A stretch of 64,000 nt of DNA from Casuarina equisetifolia (lineage: Eukaryota; Streptophyta; Magnoliopsida; Fagales; Casuarinaceae), in the NCBI GenBank assembly GCA_028551475.1, contig CM052355.1:21975580-22039579 (forward strand). Reading direction: 5' to 3'. The position numbers and the translations under genes were made by a program. The number at the start of each line of letters is the position of its first letter. Positions within the stretch are counted from its first letter, which is position 1. Shown one piece after another: positions 45,903 to 56,786 of this stretch. The notes beneath the pieces were generated by a model that was given only the letters and a program-made list of their open reading frames with translations, was not told the origin of the DNA and did no database searches.

Positions 45903-47530
45903 TGTTGGATCCTATAGGAACCTAAGAGGGGGGTGAATTAGGTTTCTCTTTAAAAATTCACTTCTAATTTATGTTCAATCACTTTTTGCAATCAAATAAA
46001 GCATTCAAAGATAATTAAACATAAAAGAGACAAGACACAAGTTTACATGGTGGTTTGGCCATTTTTCACTTACTTCCACCCTCTTCTTTTTCAACACAAC
46101 CGGTTGAAGTCCACTTTATTACAAAGCTAAGAGGAACTTTCTCCTACACTTTTCAACTCCTCCTCAAGGAGTTAAACAATCCTTACACCAAGGATCACAA
46201 TTACAATGTGTGTCTCAACACACATCAACAAGTCAAAGTTTATCAAGCTTATTATAAATTTTGAACTAAGCTTCTGTAAGATATGCAATACAAGTTCAAA
46301 AGCTTCAAACAATTGCTAGAGGCTCAATATAGAGTAAATGGACAAAAGCCCCAAATTCGTTCAAATCCTAGCAGAGTCTACTTGCAAAAAATCAACTTCA
46401 ATAATAGAGTATAATGAAGCACAAATTGATTCTCTAGTAAGCAAGTAATGAGCTTAGAAATTAGTCACCCAATGAAGATCAAAATCGTAGGTTTGGATGA
46501 GCTAGAATGAGTAGTATGAGATGCTTCACAACTTGCTTTCTTTGCTTCTGATTTTTGGACACATTGCAATGGTGAAGACAAACTTGCTTAAATACCTTCA
46601 AAGTAACTAACCTATTACTTCAAAGAGTCGTTCTGACACTTTTGAGCACCATAAAATTTTTTTCCCGTTGGAGCTCCTTATTTCCCTTTTCTTTGTCCAT
46701 TTTCAAACTTAAGAGAGATAGAATGTTGTGGAAGAGGTTCTGCCTTTGTTTATTTCAAAACCCTATACAAAATGGTGCAGTTTTGATCTCAACTTAAAGT
46801 TTTGTAATTCGGGTTCTGTGGAGCAAGTTTCGGGTCTCACTCAAATCTTCTTCAATTCTCTCCAATCTTGAATAAATTCTTCATGGGTCCTTCATAATTG
46901 ATAGAACATCTTCTTCCTTACAAAAACCCTTTGAAATCGTCTTTAGAAGCCCTCTAATCTACTTCCAATTTCACTTTTGAGTAGTTAGGGCAAAAACACG
47001 ATGAGCTTCACCATTTCTTCAAATTGATCGTTTTTGAGTAGTGGGTCTTTGATTTTTCTTTACAGAAATCTTCTCCTCTTCATTAACTTTCCAACGAGCT
47101 ATCATGCGCTTTGATTGGAGGTAAAATGGGCGGCCAAATCTACTAGCGAAGTCACAACGTCATCGCGGGTCGAATTCTGGGTCGCGGGGCTTAAGTTGGT
47201 CACAGGTTGCGCATTTTGGATTGGGTTGTGCACTGGGTCGCGCTCTAGGACTGGGTCACACCTCTCTGGATTAGGTCAGACTTTTCTAGACTAGGTCAGA
47301 CTTTGGACTGGGCTCATACTAACCCAATTTTCTGCATACAATTTCAACATTAATTTTCTTATAAAACTCATAAATAATCAAATATTAATTATAATATTTT
47401 CATCTTATAATTCTATTTAATTATCAATATATTCCAACAAAATGTTATAATATTATCATATTATAATATCTATTTTTCTTCATCATCAAAATGTTTACAT
47501 ATTCTAATATCATTAAAATATATTCCAACA
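45903..47530 (-). mobile_element. Solo LTR, TGTTGG family, second subfamily
   Basis: 1628 bp from TGTTGGATCCTATAGGAACC to ATATATTCCAACA with a perfect ATTAC duplication (45898-45902 and 47531-47535). It is nearly colinear with the LTR at 57775-59435. Near 47160-47325 it holds degenerate repeats of the form TGGGTCGCGC or TGGGTCACAC spaced about 25 bp. Confidence 0.92.
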
Positions 47531-47565
47531 ATTACTATACCAAACATGCCTAAATACCTTACTAA

Positions 47566-49143
47566 TGTCAGGTTTAATGGCTTACCAAGAAAGGGGGATT
47601 GAATTGGTAACCTTAGGTTTTTCACTTCTAATTTAGGTTCACTCACTTTTCATGCAATTAAATGACTCATTCACAAGTAATGAGATCAAACAACAAGAGA
47701 GATGAGCACAAAAAAGATGAGACAAAGATTTTCACAATAATTTGGCCCTTGTCACCTACTTTCACCCTTTTTTTCCTTCAACATAACTAGTTAAAGTCTA
47801 TTTTATTTCAAAGTTAGGAGAAAGCCTTCTCTTACACTTTCCAACTCCTTCACAAGGAGTTAAATAGTTCTTGGCTACAAGTATAAGGTTGACTAAACCT
47901 TAATACAATAGAAAGTCTTCAATGATATATGATTTGTGAGGAATATTGCTTAACAAAGAGCTAATTGAAGATATACAAAATCAATTCAAACTCTAATAAT
48001 GAAACTCCAATTATCATAAAGTTAGGGTTTTGGATTTACAAAGTGATTTATGTACAAATGATAGTTTAATGACCACATAAATAACTCAATCTAGCAGTGA
48101 ATATTCATAAGAATATAAATGTAAGGAAATATCACTGAAGATCCAAGCTTTCACAGAAGATCGAAGAACTCAAACACAATAGTATAAACTTTCATAGCTT
48201 CAACTTTTTCATAATCTCTTAATAGTATTTCGTGCAAAAGCTCTTAAGAACCAAAGAACATCTCTTTATAACAAATTCAAGGAACTTAAGCTTTTTAGGG
48301 TTTCTTTTCAAACCTAATCTTCTCGTTGTGATTTTCCTATTGAGATTTGATGTAATCTCCATCATGCAACAATAGAGATCGTGATTAATGTAACAAATAG
48401 CCATTCTAACACTTCTATCAACTCAAAATTCTTCTTGTTAGAGAATCAACAACAAAGAGAAGTGAGAGGGCAGTTTGTCGATTTAAGGCTTTAGGGCATC
48501 GTCTCTATTTTGCTCGATTAAGTCACCTTCTCATGGCTTAAGTGAAATGGTTATGTTTCACATTTAAGTGAAATCACATCACTCTGATTAGCTTAAGCTT
48601 GGTTTGATTAATTAGTCACATAAGCTAAACTTGTAGGCCTTAGGAACTTTTTAACTTAGTCTACCTTAATAAGTAGAACACCATGCAAGCTTAGACTTGG
48701 CTTGCTTCATGCAAGTCTTAGACCAATTGATAAATGACTTCACTTCGGTTTGGACTAGCTAATAAATAGTTTCACTCATATTTGCTTCAAGTTTGTATAA
48801 TTAGGCCTTTATATTATGATTTTAGCCTTTATAATATAATCTTTGATCCTTGATACACACATACCTTCAAGCACATAAAACCAAGTATCATTTTTTTTTC
48901 AAAGTAACCAAGTATATTTTTTTAGCTTTATTTCATACAAAAAATTTTCTCCAAGGCTTGTATGAAGTTGTATAATGAAGGAATGTAAGAAATTGGCTAC
49001 TTTATAATACCATTGATTGATATTATAATTTGCATACCTTTTACTTCCTTAACATCCAATGTTTGCACACTAAGATATGAAAAACATTTATTCATTATAG
49101 GCAAACAAAATTTTTCACAACCAAAACACATCTTTTTCCAACA
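47566..49143 (-). mobile_element. Solo LTR, TGTTGG family
   Basis: 1578 bp from TGTCAGGTTTAATGGC to TTTTTCCAACA. Flanks are ACTAA (47561-47565) and ACCAA (49144-49148), one transition apart. Only 35 bp of Copia sequence, duplications included, separate it from the preceding solo LTR. Confidence 0.86.
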
Positions 49144-50618
49144 ACCAACACATCATTGTGGCCCTCTAGTTGTGCTTTCCAACCTTCCATATGGAGCTTT
49201 GATCACTTATGTCTACCTTGCCATCCATATCCTATGCCTTACTTTGTCCCATCTTTGATTATTTCCCTTGACCAATGTCACCTTTTTTACCTATATTTTA
49301 TTACATCTATTTCTACCATTCAAGAATTTACCACCTTTCATAAAGCTATCTCTTATCCTAATTAACTTAATGTTCTTGAAGAAAATAATACTTGGGATGT
49401 GATTCCTTGACCTCTTGATTATGTCCAATTAGGTACAAATAGGCTTACAAGATGAAGTATCATGTTAATGGAACTATTGAGTAGCACAAGACATACTTAA
49501 TGCTAAGGGGTTTAATCATAAAGAAGGCATTAACTATCAAGATACATTTTCTTTTGTAGCTAAATATGTTATTGTTTGTCTGACCATTACCATTATTGTT
49601 GTCCATGATTAGCCTATTTTCTAGATAGATGTCCAAAATGTATTTCTTTATGGTGACTTTTTTGAAGAGGTATATGCAGAGCTTCCATATGAATTTTGCA
49701 TTCGAAAGGAGTGCTTAATGTGTCAATTGCATAAGTCCTTTTATGGGTTGAAGCAAACCTCTTAACCATGGACATCAAATTCATCAATGCCTTCATTTGG
49801 CATGACTTCTTTCAATCTAACCATAATTTTTCATTATTTACCTTGGTAACTCTTTTGTGACATTACTCATTTATACTAATGACATATTGATTATAGGTAA
49901 CAATTAGGCTAGAATTATAGATCTCAAGCATTTTCTCAATGCCATTTCTTAAAGATCCTTCAATTTATTCAAGACTAGTTGGCTAGCTGATATATTTAAC
50001 CCTCACTAAACTTGACATCACATTTCCAATCCAACTTCTTAACAAGTTTTTCCATGATCCCAAATGATCTCACATGGAGGCAATATTAAAGGTGATTAAG
50101 TATCTCAAGGAATGTTTAGGGCTAGGTCTTTTGTTTCTAACCTCTTTGAAATTTAAGTTGCATTTGGTGATTTAGACTATAGGGCAATCTATTACTAGAT
50201 TTTGCATTATGCTTGAGAATTCTTTGATATCTTGGCTTCGAAGAAGCAACTCATCATATCACTTTCATCAATAAAAGTAGGATATTGAACTATGTAGGTT
50301 ACTATTAATGAAATAGTGTGGATCATAGGACTTTTAGGGGACTTTGGATTCTGAAAGTGACAGCTAGCAATACTTCACTATGAGAATGAGGCTATAGAGA
50401 AAATAACAGCAAATCCAATCTTTCATGAGTGTATTAAGCATATTAAAGTTGATTGTTACTATGTAAGTGAAAAGTTTCAGCATAGCATCATTACAACACA
50501 TCATGTATCCCTTAAGGAACAACTAGTTGACTCCTTGATGAAGGCATTAAGTAATAAACAATATTGGTATATTCTTTCCAAACTTGGAGTATTTGATTTC
50601 TTTAAATTTCTTGGAAAG
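49144..50618 (+). pseudogene. Copia reverse transcriptase and RNase H remains
   Basis: In order on the plus strand: start of RT with ANNTWDV-like EENNTWDVIP (49376-49410), EGINYQDTFSFVAKYV (49530-49570), IDVQNVFLYGDFFEEVYAEL (49620-49685, QLDVNNAFLHGDL in intact copies), CQLHKSFYGLKQTS (49720-49760), and LIYTNDILIIGN (49866-49905), where the catalytic YVDD has become YTND. Then LDITFPIQLLNKFFHDP and KYLKECLGLGLLF (50010-50135), and at 50517-50606 EQLVDSLMKALSNKQYWYIL with SKLGVFDF, the RNase H end. Many stops. The 3' LTR starts 12 bases later. Confidence 0.9.
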
Positions 50619-50808
50619 TGTTAATGAATTTGAAGATTTTTCAAAATATTGTTGCTATAGTTTATGATATTTCCTATAATATTCCTAGCATTATTCCTTA
50701 CTTAGAATAGGACGAAAGTTTAGGCTTTATCGTTGTACATTGATTATTAGTGAATATAGATTTATTTCCACACACTCGTTGGCTTTCCTAGTTTTTCCTT
50801 TTATTATA
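50619..50808 (+). repeat. Copia 3' LTR
   Basis: 190 bp from TGTTAATGAATTTGAAG to TTATTATA, aligned with 1125-1341, and followed by GGTAT (50809-50813), the same five bases as at 1120-1124. Confidence 0.86.
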
Positions 50809-51493
50809 GGTATAGATTGTATTAAAGTGATTGTTTAAGCCAATTATTATTACAAAAGGAGTTGGTAACTTCTCTCATAATCCACTTACTATGTTTCATT
50901 GTATAATTTAGGAAAGAGAGTATCATCTTCTAGCAGTGAGTTTGTTTTCCTCGACCATCTTTGATTAGCTGCACTCATATGATCATATTTTGTTTGCATC
51001 CCTTTGAACAGCAGAATACCCTCTGGTTAGGATACTTAGCTTTTTTAGGAAGTGAATTTATGAGACATAAGGGCACAACCCCTGCGGCCAATCCACTTTA
51101 AGAGGTGGATGATGTGGAATATATAAACTACATCGGGGAAAGCAAATAAATAAATCATGTCCGGGGGCAGGGGTTTTGTGAGTCAAGCCTATGCTTAATG
51201 CAGACTTGAAAAGGTTTCATTTTATCAAGCGTTGCGCACGTGCCCAAATATTCAAATAAATTAGAAAATCTAAAGGATAATCTTTCTCTTTATGTTTCTC
51301 GCTTTTTTCCAAATAAACGTGAACAAAGTTTAAAGAATTACAACACAGAGGGTTTACAAAAACTAAGAAATTTCCTTAAGTATATTATTGAAGACAAACA
51401 GATCTTCTAAAATCCTCCTCAACAAACAATGAAAGGCTCCCCACAATTAAAGATCCTAACCTCACCGATTCACATTATACCACCAAGTTGTCC
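50809..51493. other. Intergenic, including the likely 3' region of the GRAS gene
   Basis: No ORF or repeat was recognised. The part nearest 51493 must contain the 3' UTR of the minus-strand GRAS gene, but no polyadenylation signal can be singled out with confidence. Confidence 0.5.
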
Positions 51494-52807
51494 TCAGCCG
51501 GACGGCTCCCACGCTGAGGCGGTGAGCAAAGACAGATCCTTCCACCCCAGCCTCAAGCAGCCATTTTCCTCCACCAAAGTATAACCCTTCCAAGGGAACA
51601 TCCCAAGTAACAGGCAGGCCTGGGCCGCCGGGTTCCCCCCAAGGGAAACTGGTCTGAACCCCATCCGCCTCAACTCTTCCCCCCACTTCTCCACCTTCTC
51701 CTCACCAGTCCTCTTTGGCCCACCCACGGCCGCGATGTTCCTAATCTCGCACCCAAACAACTGTTGCTCCACCGTGTGCCTCTCCACGCTATCTCCATCC
51801 AGTCCTTCCCCCAGGGCGTCGAACAGAGCGCTGTAATAATGCAAAGCTTCCACGAACCTTTCCAAGAAACCACCCGCGTGGCTCAAATCTTGTTCCACCA
51901 TCGTCATCACCCTCGGCCTCAACAAAGTCAGCAATCTCAACGCCCCCAAGTCGCTTCCCGTTATGTCGTACAAGCAGTGATGCATCCAGTGCACCACGAT
52001 AACCTCAGCGGGCCTTACCCCGAGTTGACTCGGATCTTTCAGATTCCCGATTTTACCCTCGAATGGCTGGAATTCGAAAGGCAAACCCAGCGAAGTCGCA
52101 AAGTCCGCCAGTCTCTTGCCGGTCGACTCCAACAATTCCGACGAGGATCCGAATCCTGTGACCCGCATCGATCGAATCTTTCTATTTCGGGAGGCCAGGA
52201 TGTGGAAGAGTCCTGGCCATTGGAGGCCCTGCATTATATCTAGATCGATGACGTGGACGCAATCCTCGCCCTCCAACGCTTGGAAAATGACTTGGTTGGC
52301 TGTGAAGTGCGAGAATTTCACGAAGGGGCTGATAGAATTATAGGATTGGAAAGCCGAGAAGATTCGTTGGGACTGGGTCAGTGTTAGGCTTTTGGTGCTC
52401 AAGGGCGAGTAGGCGCCCAGGCAGGAGGTGATCACGCGCGCCTGGAGTGCGTGCGCGAAGTACGCCCCCACGCGTTGCGGCGACGAGCCGTACGGAGACG
52501 AGAGCTCTGCGATTTCAGGAAGAAGATCGCTGGCATCGTCAAAGTTGTCAGTGGCGACGCACTCGGCGCACTGTAACAGCAGGCCAAGAAGTCTCAGGCC
52601 GCTCGACTCGCTCTCATTTGGTGCCTCCACGGTCTTCTCAGGGGAGACCAACTCGTCGTTGGAGAGATTCCTCCGCTTCACAGTTGCCTCGTCGCGGGAG
52701 CTATCCTCGCGGTCCACGCGCTTCGTCCTCATGGCGGAGCTATTGCTAGGGCTAGGATTGGGGTTGGGGTTTGATATTGGAGATTGCGGAACCAAGCTTT
52801 GAAGCAT
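51494..52807 (-). CDS. SCL23: GRAS transcription factor, SCARECROW-LIKE 23 type
   Basis: Single-exon, 437-residue GRAS protein, a nuclear regulator. The family's SHORT-ROOT and SCARECROW partners specify endodermis and bundle-sheath identity, and SCL23 acts with SCARECROW. Domains in order: Asn/Pro/Ser-rich N-terminus (1-66), leucine heptad I with [20 protein letters not shown] (73-92), VHIID motif as VHVIDLD (184-190) followed by [10 protein letters not shown], leucine heptad II with [13 protein letters not shown] (225-237), a PFYRE-type region around 297-334 ([18 protein letters not shown]), and the SAW end ([20 protein letters not shown], then [11 protein letters not shown]). Length is near that of Arabidopsis SCL23 and far below SCARECROW, which carries a long N-terminus. 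A second ATG at codon 26 (52732) opens [10 protein letters not shown], which resembles the Arabidopsis start and has the context GCCATGA; it may be the real start. GC-rich relative to neighbours. No disabling change seen. Confidence 0.93.
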   Translation of the reverse strand: MLQSLVPQSPISNPNPNPSPSNSSAMRTKRVDREDSSRDEATVKRRNLSNDELVSPEKTVEAPNESESSGLRLLGLLLQCAECVATDNFDDASDLLPEIAELSSPYGSSPQRVGAYFAHALQARVITSCLGAYSPLSTKSLTLTQSQRIFSAFQSYNSISPFVKFSHFTANQVIFQALEGEDCVHVIDLDIMQGLQWPGLFHILASRNRKIRSMRVTGFGSSSELLESTGKRLADFATSLGLPFEFQPFEGKIGNLKDPSQLGVRPAEVIVVHWMHHCLYDITGSDLGALRLLTLLRPRVMTMVEQDLSHAGGFLERFVEALHYYSALFDALGEGLDGDSVERHTVEQQLFGCEIRNIAAVGGPKRTGEEKVEKWGEELRRMGFRPVSLGGNPAAQACLLLGMFPWKGYTLVEENGCLRLGWKDLSLLTASAWEPSG

Positions 52808-52950
52808 GATCGATCAGATAGAAAAGGGGAAGGAGAGAGAAAGACAGTCTCAGAGACAGAAAGTGAGAATCCAGAAATGAAAAGCTTTTAAGGGAAAACT
52901 GACAAAGGTTTCGGGGACGGACAAGGGAGTGAGTACAGAGAGTTTGCACG

Positions 52951-52995
<45 letters not shown>

Positions 52996-53304
52996 TTATG
53001 TCGGGGAGGAGGTGTTTGGAAGGAGAGAAACGAAGGAAGAAAATAAGAGGGAAAGTGAGAGAAAATCGGGGGAGGGTAGAGCGTGACAGAGGAAAAAGAT
53101 AGATAACTTTTGGGCGGAGAGCAAGGGGGGTCTACTCCCAAGTCCTATCCAAAGCAGTCGTCATTAGCTACTCCGCTCTGGTGTCGTTTCGTGGAATCCG
53201 TTTGTTGGTTTCTTTGTTTGCTTTTGTGGTATAAAAAGCCTTTGAGGAAAAGGGAATGGGTTTTGATTGAACTCAATAATCAAAGAGGCCTCCTTGGATT
53301 CTAG
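52808..53304 (-). promoter_or_regulatory. Presumed 5' UTR and promoter of the GRAS gene
   Basis: Purine-rich on the plus strand (pyrimidine-rich on the coding strand) from 52820 to 53100. A 129-codon ORF at 52752-53141 on the gene's strand is low-complexity Ser/Leu/Pro from this composition and overlaps the start in another frame; it is not called a gene. No TATA box on the minus strand could be placed. Confidence 0.5.
52957..52990. repeat. (GA)17 tract, CT on the gene strand
   Basis: 34 bp of pure GA, 150 bp upstream of the first ATG of the GRAS gene, probably in its 5' UTR or core promoter. CT/GA tracts are frequent in plant 5' leaders and bind BBR/BPC factors, but binding here is inferred. 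Confidence 0.85.
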
Positions 53305-53935
53305 GGCGGTTTTGCTTCCGGAACAGTCAGCAGGTGGAGGGTTTGTCTTTGTTTTTGTCTTTGGGATTTTGATATGTCTTATTTGTTTATGGGTAATGAT
53401 TTGTGGGCGATGATGGTGTGATGATTCTTTATGTAGTTGTATGGAGAGGTCTGTTATACCAATTGTGACGACCAGAAAAAGAATATAATTTCCTTGAAAA
53501 GTTTTGTTAAAAGTTTTGCACCGTAACGTGTACTTCGAGGTTCAAAGATGAATCTAAGGGCCGCGGTAGCTCAATCTTTATGTGTTGCATCTTGATACTC
53601 AAGTGGTAGTTTAGGTGCATAAATACTGCAGCTACAGCTCCTCTTGTGCCTTCCTCGCTATTTTAACAGAAAGCTAATCCACCCAGCCCGTTATATATCT
53701 TCTTTACCAAATTTTATCCTAAACTAAATCTTTTCTACTAGTTTAAGCTCTGATTTTACAAATATCTTAATCTATAATTTTATATGTTTTTTTTTTCTCA
53801 TTTTGCTTCATATACTGTGCTATAATTTTTCACTAAATAAAATAATTAAAAGAGAAATCCATTTTTTCCAATTAAAAAAACCACGAATCACCCCTGGACA
53901 ACAAATACATTTGGAGATGATCTATGGTCTTGCCC
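53305..53935. other. Intergenic, no gene seen
   Basis: No ORF, tRNA or repeat recognised. It changes gradually from the gene flank to AT-rich sequence with A/T runs (53750-53880). Confidence 0.5.
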
Positions 53936-54420
53936 TTGAATAACAAATACATCTTAAGGCAAGAGAGAAGTCTCACCCTAGAACTTTATTGTCAATAAGA
54001 AATCCATTGCATGTCACCTTGAAGAAACAATCTTGGATAGTAGATACTTATTTCATAGAAACTTACACCAACTTTTCTTCTTACCTCATGATCTTTGATT
54101 TTCATAAACAAACAACATAGAGGATGCTTGATTTGAAGTTAACTCAAAAGTCAACCAATTAGGAACATTAGTGAGAGTAATTTTACTTGCTTGCTCCCAC
54201 TATCCTGAAAATAAAGCTACTTCCAAAAACTTTGAATCCTCCAAAGTCTCGTGAATACTCTTTTGGTTGTCTTCATAAGATGGATGTCATAAAATCTCAT
54301 TTAGCCATTTGTTTGTCCAAAAAGATAAAGATCTATTATGTACCACCCACCTATATGTTACAAAATAGAAGGAATGTGAGTACTAATAGTACCCTAACAA
54401 TGTGAGGTTTTGAATGTTTC
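53936..54420 (-). pseudogene. L1-type LINE fragment, homologous to 57700-61600
   Basis: Minus-strand LINE sequence from the region between RT and RNase H. It aligns with the pieces of the larger LINE at 57710-57774, 59436-59766 and 61544-61620: shared are the GAATGTGAGTACTAATA, TCTCAT-TAGCCATT and ACCACCCA-CTAT stretches. Unlike the larger copy it has no LTR at the two positions, so it acts as an empty-site paralogue. No intact frame. Confidence 0.75.
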
Positions 54421-54644
54421 TTGGTTGTTGACAAACTTCTACTAGAAAAATTCAAAGTTTTATACAATCAAACATAGTGAGGTTCTTGTTAATGCAAGAA
54501 GAATTTTGATGATAACTTGCATGAAGTGATAGAAAAACTATTTAAAGGTATTAGCATTATCTAAAAAAAAAATTTTGCAATAAGAAATAAGTCACATAAT
54601 TGATTATTTTTTATTCTCCATAGTATAAACTCTTTGTTGTGATT

Positions 54645-55100
54645 CTCCATTTTTGCAATGACATGTCCTTCATTACTATTGCAAGCCCCAATTCATATGC
54701 TTCACTTTGAGCAAAAATGGAGTTACTCAAATTCTTTCACACTATCCAAGTGGTTTTTTCCATCTTGAACAAGATTCTCCATAGCCATAAAATGTCCCCC
54801 ATGACTATTGCAAGCCCTTGCTTCATATGATGTGTTTTAAGCAAAAATGGAGTTACTCAAATTCTTTCATAATAGCCAAACATTTTGGCTATCTTGAACA
54901 GGGTTCTCCATTTTTGTCATGACATATGCCCCATAACTATTGCAAGCCCCTGATTGATATGCTTCAATTTGAGCAAAAAATAGAGTTACTTATATTCTTT
55001 AACAATATTTGTGCATTTTTGCCATCCTGAACAAGATTCTCCATTTTTTCCATGAAGTCTCCTCCATTTTTGCCATAAAGTCTCCTCCAAGATTCTCCAT
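54645..55100. repeat. 131-bp tandem repeat, about 3.4 units
   Basis: Units begin at 54645, 54777, 54906 and 55039 (132, 129 and 133 bp, then a partial). Each opens CTCCATTTTTGCCATGA-like, contains ACTATTGCAAGCCC and GAGCAAAAATGGAGTTACT, and closes near TTGAACAAGATT. A further partial unit lies at about 56500-56580, on the other side of a LINE insertion. It does not encode protein. Confidence 0.85.
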
Positions 55101-55334
55101 TTGATAGCACAAATTGATCAAATAATAAAACAAATTTGAAAGATACATAGGGTAAGACATGCTACCTCACCCTTCATTACATGGCCCTAACTTCGGACAG
55201 AAACAAATTTCCATCAAAAGACGTTATTGTTATATAAGATACATTGATAGTTAAAGAACATAAAAACTTAAATCTTCAAGCAGGCCTATAATGTTTAAGG
55301 CCTAGTTGATCTACCTACATCTACTCTACCAAGG
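55098..55334 (-). pseudogene. LINE 3'-end fragment, inverted relative to its neighbour
   Basis: It is homologous to 56610-56830: GATAGCA-AA-TT-ATCAAATAAT at the left end and AATGTT-AAGGCCTAGTTGATCT at the right. It covers the last codons of the LINE RNase H and the 3' UTR, read on the minus strand. It abuts the plus-strand LINE 3' end that follows. Confidence 0.65.
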
Positions 55335-56430
55335 AGAGTTGGCAATAGGATTATGGAATTACTTTTGTTATATTTTGAAGTTGTTGGTAAGGCGTGATAT
55401 GATTTTGAATTTGGTTAAGGATTGGTTTCATGAAGCCAGTACTTTTACATAAGGAGGAATGTCAGTGGCCCTAATTGGTTGCTTAACATTGTGGAGAATT
55501 TGGTGGGCAAGGAACAATGTCATTTTCTCTAATAAAGAATATTTCTTACCAGTAATGATAGGGGAAGTGCTCTCAGAGATTCGTCATTTCATGAATTCTT
55601 TTCAAAGTAGTACATTTCCCTTACTAAAAGATTGCAAACAACTATAGGAACTAAACATTCCTATAAATATTCTACCATTTCATAGTTTTATGGTACATTG
55701 GTCATGCCTTTGTCCAGGTTTTCTTAAATTGAATACGAATGGATCATGTAAGGATGGAGCTTGTGCGGGAAGAGGAGTGGTGTGAGATTGGAGGAGAAGT
55801 GTTATTATGGCTTATGCGATAAACTTAGCACAAGGGCATAGTGCAACAATGGAAGTCTTGGCATAATTAGAAGGCCTTAAATTATGCAATCAACAAGGTC
55901 TAAATATATTGGAAACTAAAGCTGATTCACAATTCATGGTTCAATACATAATAGGCATTTGTTCAATCTCATGGAATTAGAATACAACATACACTAGTGT
56001 TTAGTTTATCTTCTCTTAGAAGTTAAGATATCTCATATATTTTGTGAAGCCAACTTTCTTGTAGATAGTTTGACTAACCTGGGACATTCGATTACAAGGC
56101 TAAATGTCTTGTCCATGTTGGGATCATTACCAAGAAATTGTAGGAAAATAGCCTGGGAGGATCAATTAGGTCTAGAACATTATAGGCCTCCTTGAGGTTA
56201 AATTTTTTGATCTTTTGTTTGGTTTTATTATACATTTGTGGTTTCCCTTAATCATTTTAATGTTTTGTTTAGCAATTTTACTACATACAATTTAGGATGA
56301 TGTATTGAGGGGCAAGGTTTGTTACCCTCCCTTATGTAATCTTTTGCACAAGTTTTGAGCTTTTGCTCATCCTATATAATTAATATCAATGACAAGGGTC
56401 TCATCCCTTTTTTATTAAAAAAAAAATAGT
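55335..56430 (+). pseudogene. LINE ORF2 C-terminus: RNase H and 3' end
   Basis: Plus-strand, 5'-truncated L1-type fragment. At 55459-55647 is MSVALIGCLTLWRIWWARNN, the pre-RNase H linker. At about 55710-55800 is GFLKLNTNGSCKDGACAGRG, the RVT_3 RNase H start with its first Asp changed to Asn (LNTDGS). A decayed VMEVLA-like segment and ADSQFMVQ follow near 55850-55945. The end reads WEDQLGLEHYRPP in plus frame (about 56157-56195). A 3' UTR and an A-run (56419-56428) follow. Several stops. It splits the 131-bp repeat array. Confidence 0.8.
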
Positions 56431-56786
56431 TAATCTACCTAAGCTTAGACCCCTAATTCATATAGTGCATTTAGGACAAAACGGGATCTACTCATATTCT
56501 CTTGCAACAATGCAAGCATTTTTGTCATCCTGAATAAAGTCCTCTGTTTTTGCCATGAAATGCGCTCCATGACTTTTTATTTTTTAGAAAAGGGAGTCAT
56601 ACACTTACATTGATATTGATAGCATAAGTTAATCAAATAATCAAAACCTATGTAAAATTACATTGGGCAAGGCATAAAACATAACCCCTCATTAAATGAA
56701 CTATCAAGTAAAACAAAATAGTGGGACATACTTTGAAGTTATTCAAATAGCAAGTAAAATAAAACATTGAAAAGTAACTTCCACAT

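Larger units (their letters stand above)
1125..50808 (+). mobile_element. Ty1/copia retrotransposon expanded by nested insertions
   Basis: A plus-strand Copia element bounded by short related LTRs (1125-1341 and 50619-50808) and by GGTAT at 1120-1124 and again at 50809-50813. Its own sequence is recoverable in order: 5' LTR, tRNA-iMet-type primer site, gag remnant (1353-2291), zinc knuckle (30348-31028), protease-to-integrase region (43025-43840), integrase end (45535-45902), RT and RNase H (49144-50618), 3' LTR. That totals roughly 5 kb, a normal Copia length. The rest is later insertions. All frames are broken, so the element is dead. LTRs near 200 bp resemble Ale/Retrofit-type Copia, but the lineage is not proven. 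Confidence 0.88.

Noticed and set aside
51764-52802. Long plus-strand ORFs opposite the GRAS gene
   Set aside because: Shadows caused by high GC in the GRAS coding sequence; Arg- and Ser-rich with no motifs.
52752-53141. 129-codon minus-strand ORF overlapping the GRAS start
   Set aside because: Ser/Leu/Pro low-complexity reading of the CT-rich leader, out of frame with the GRAS gene and unlike any known family.
53560-53640. tRNA-like start GGGCCGCGGTAGCTCA
   Set aside because: Only the first bases resemble a D-arm/A-box; no anticodon stem, T-loop or matching acceptor end could be found.
55098-56430. Inverted LINE pieces as one twin-priming insertion
   Set aside because: Twin priming gives non-overlapping segments, but here both orientations include the same 3' end, so separate insertions are more likely.
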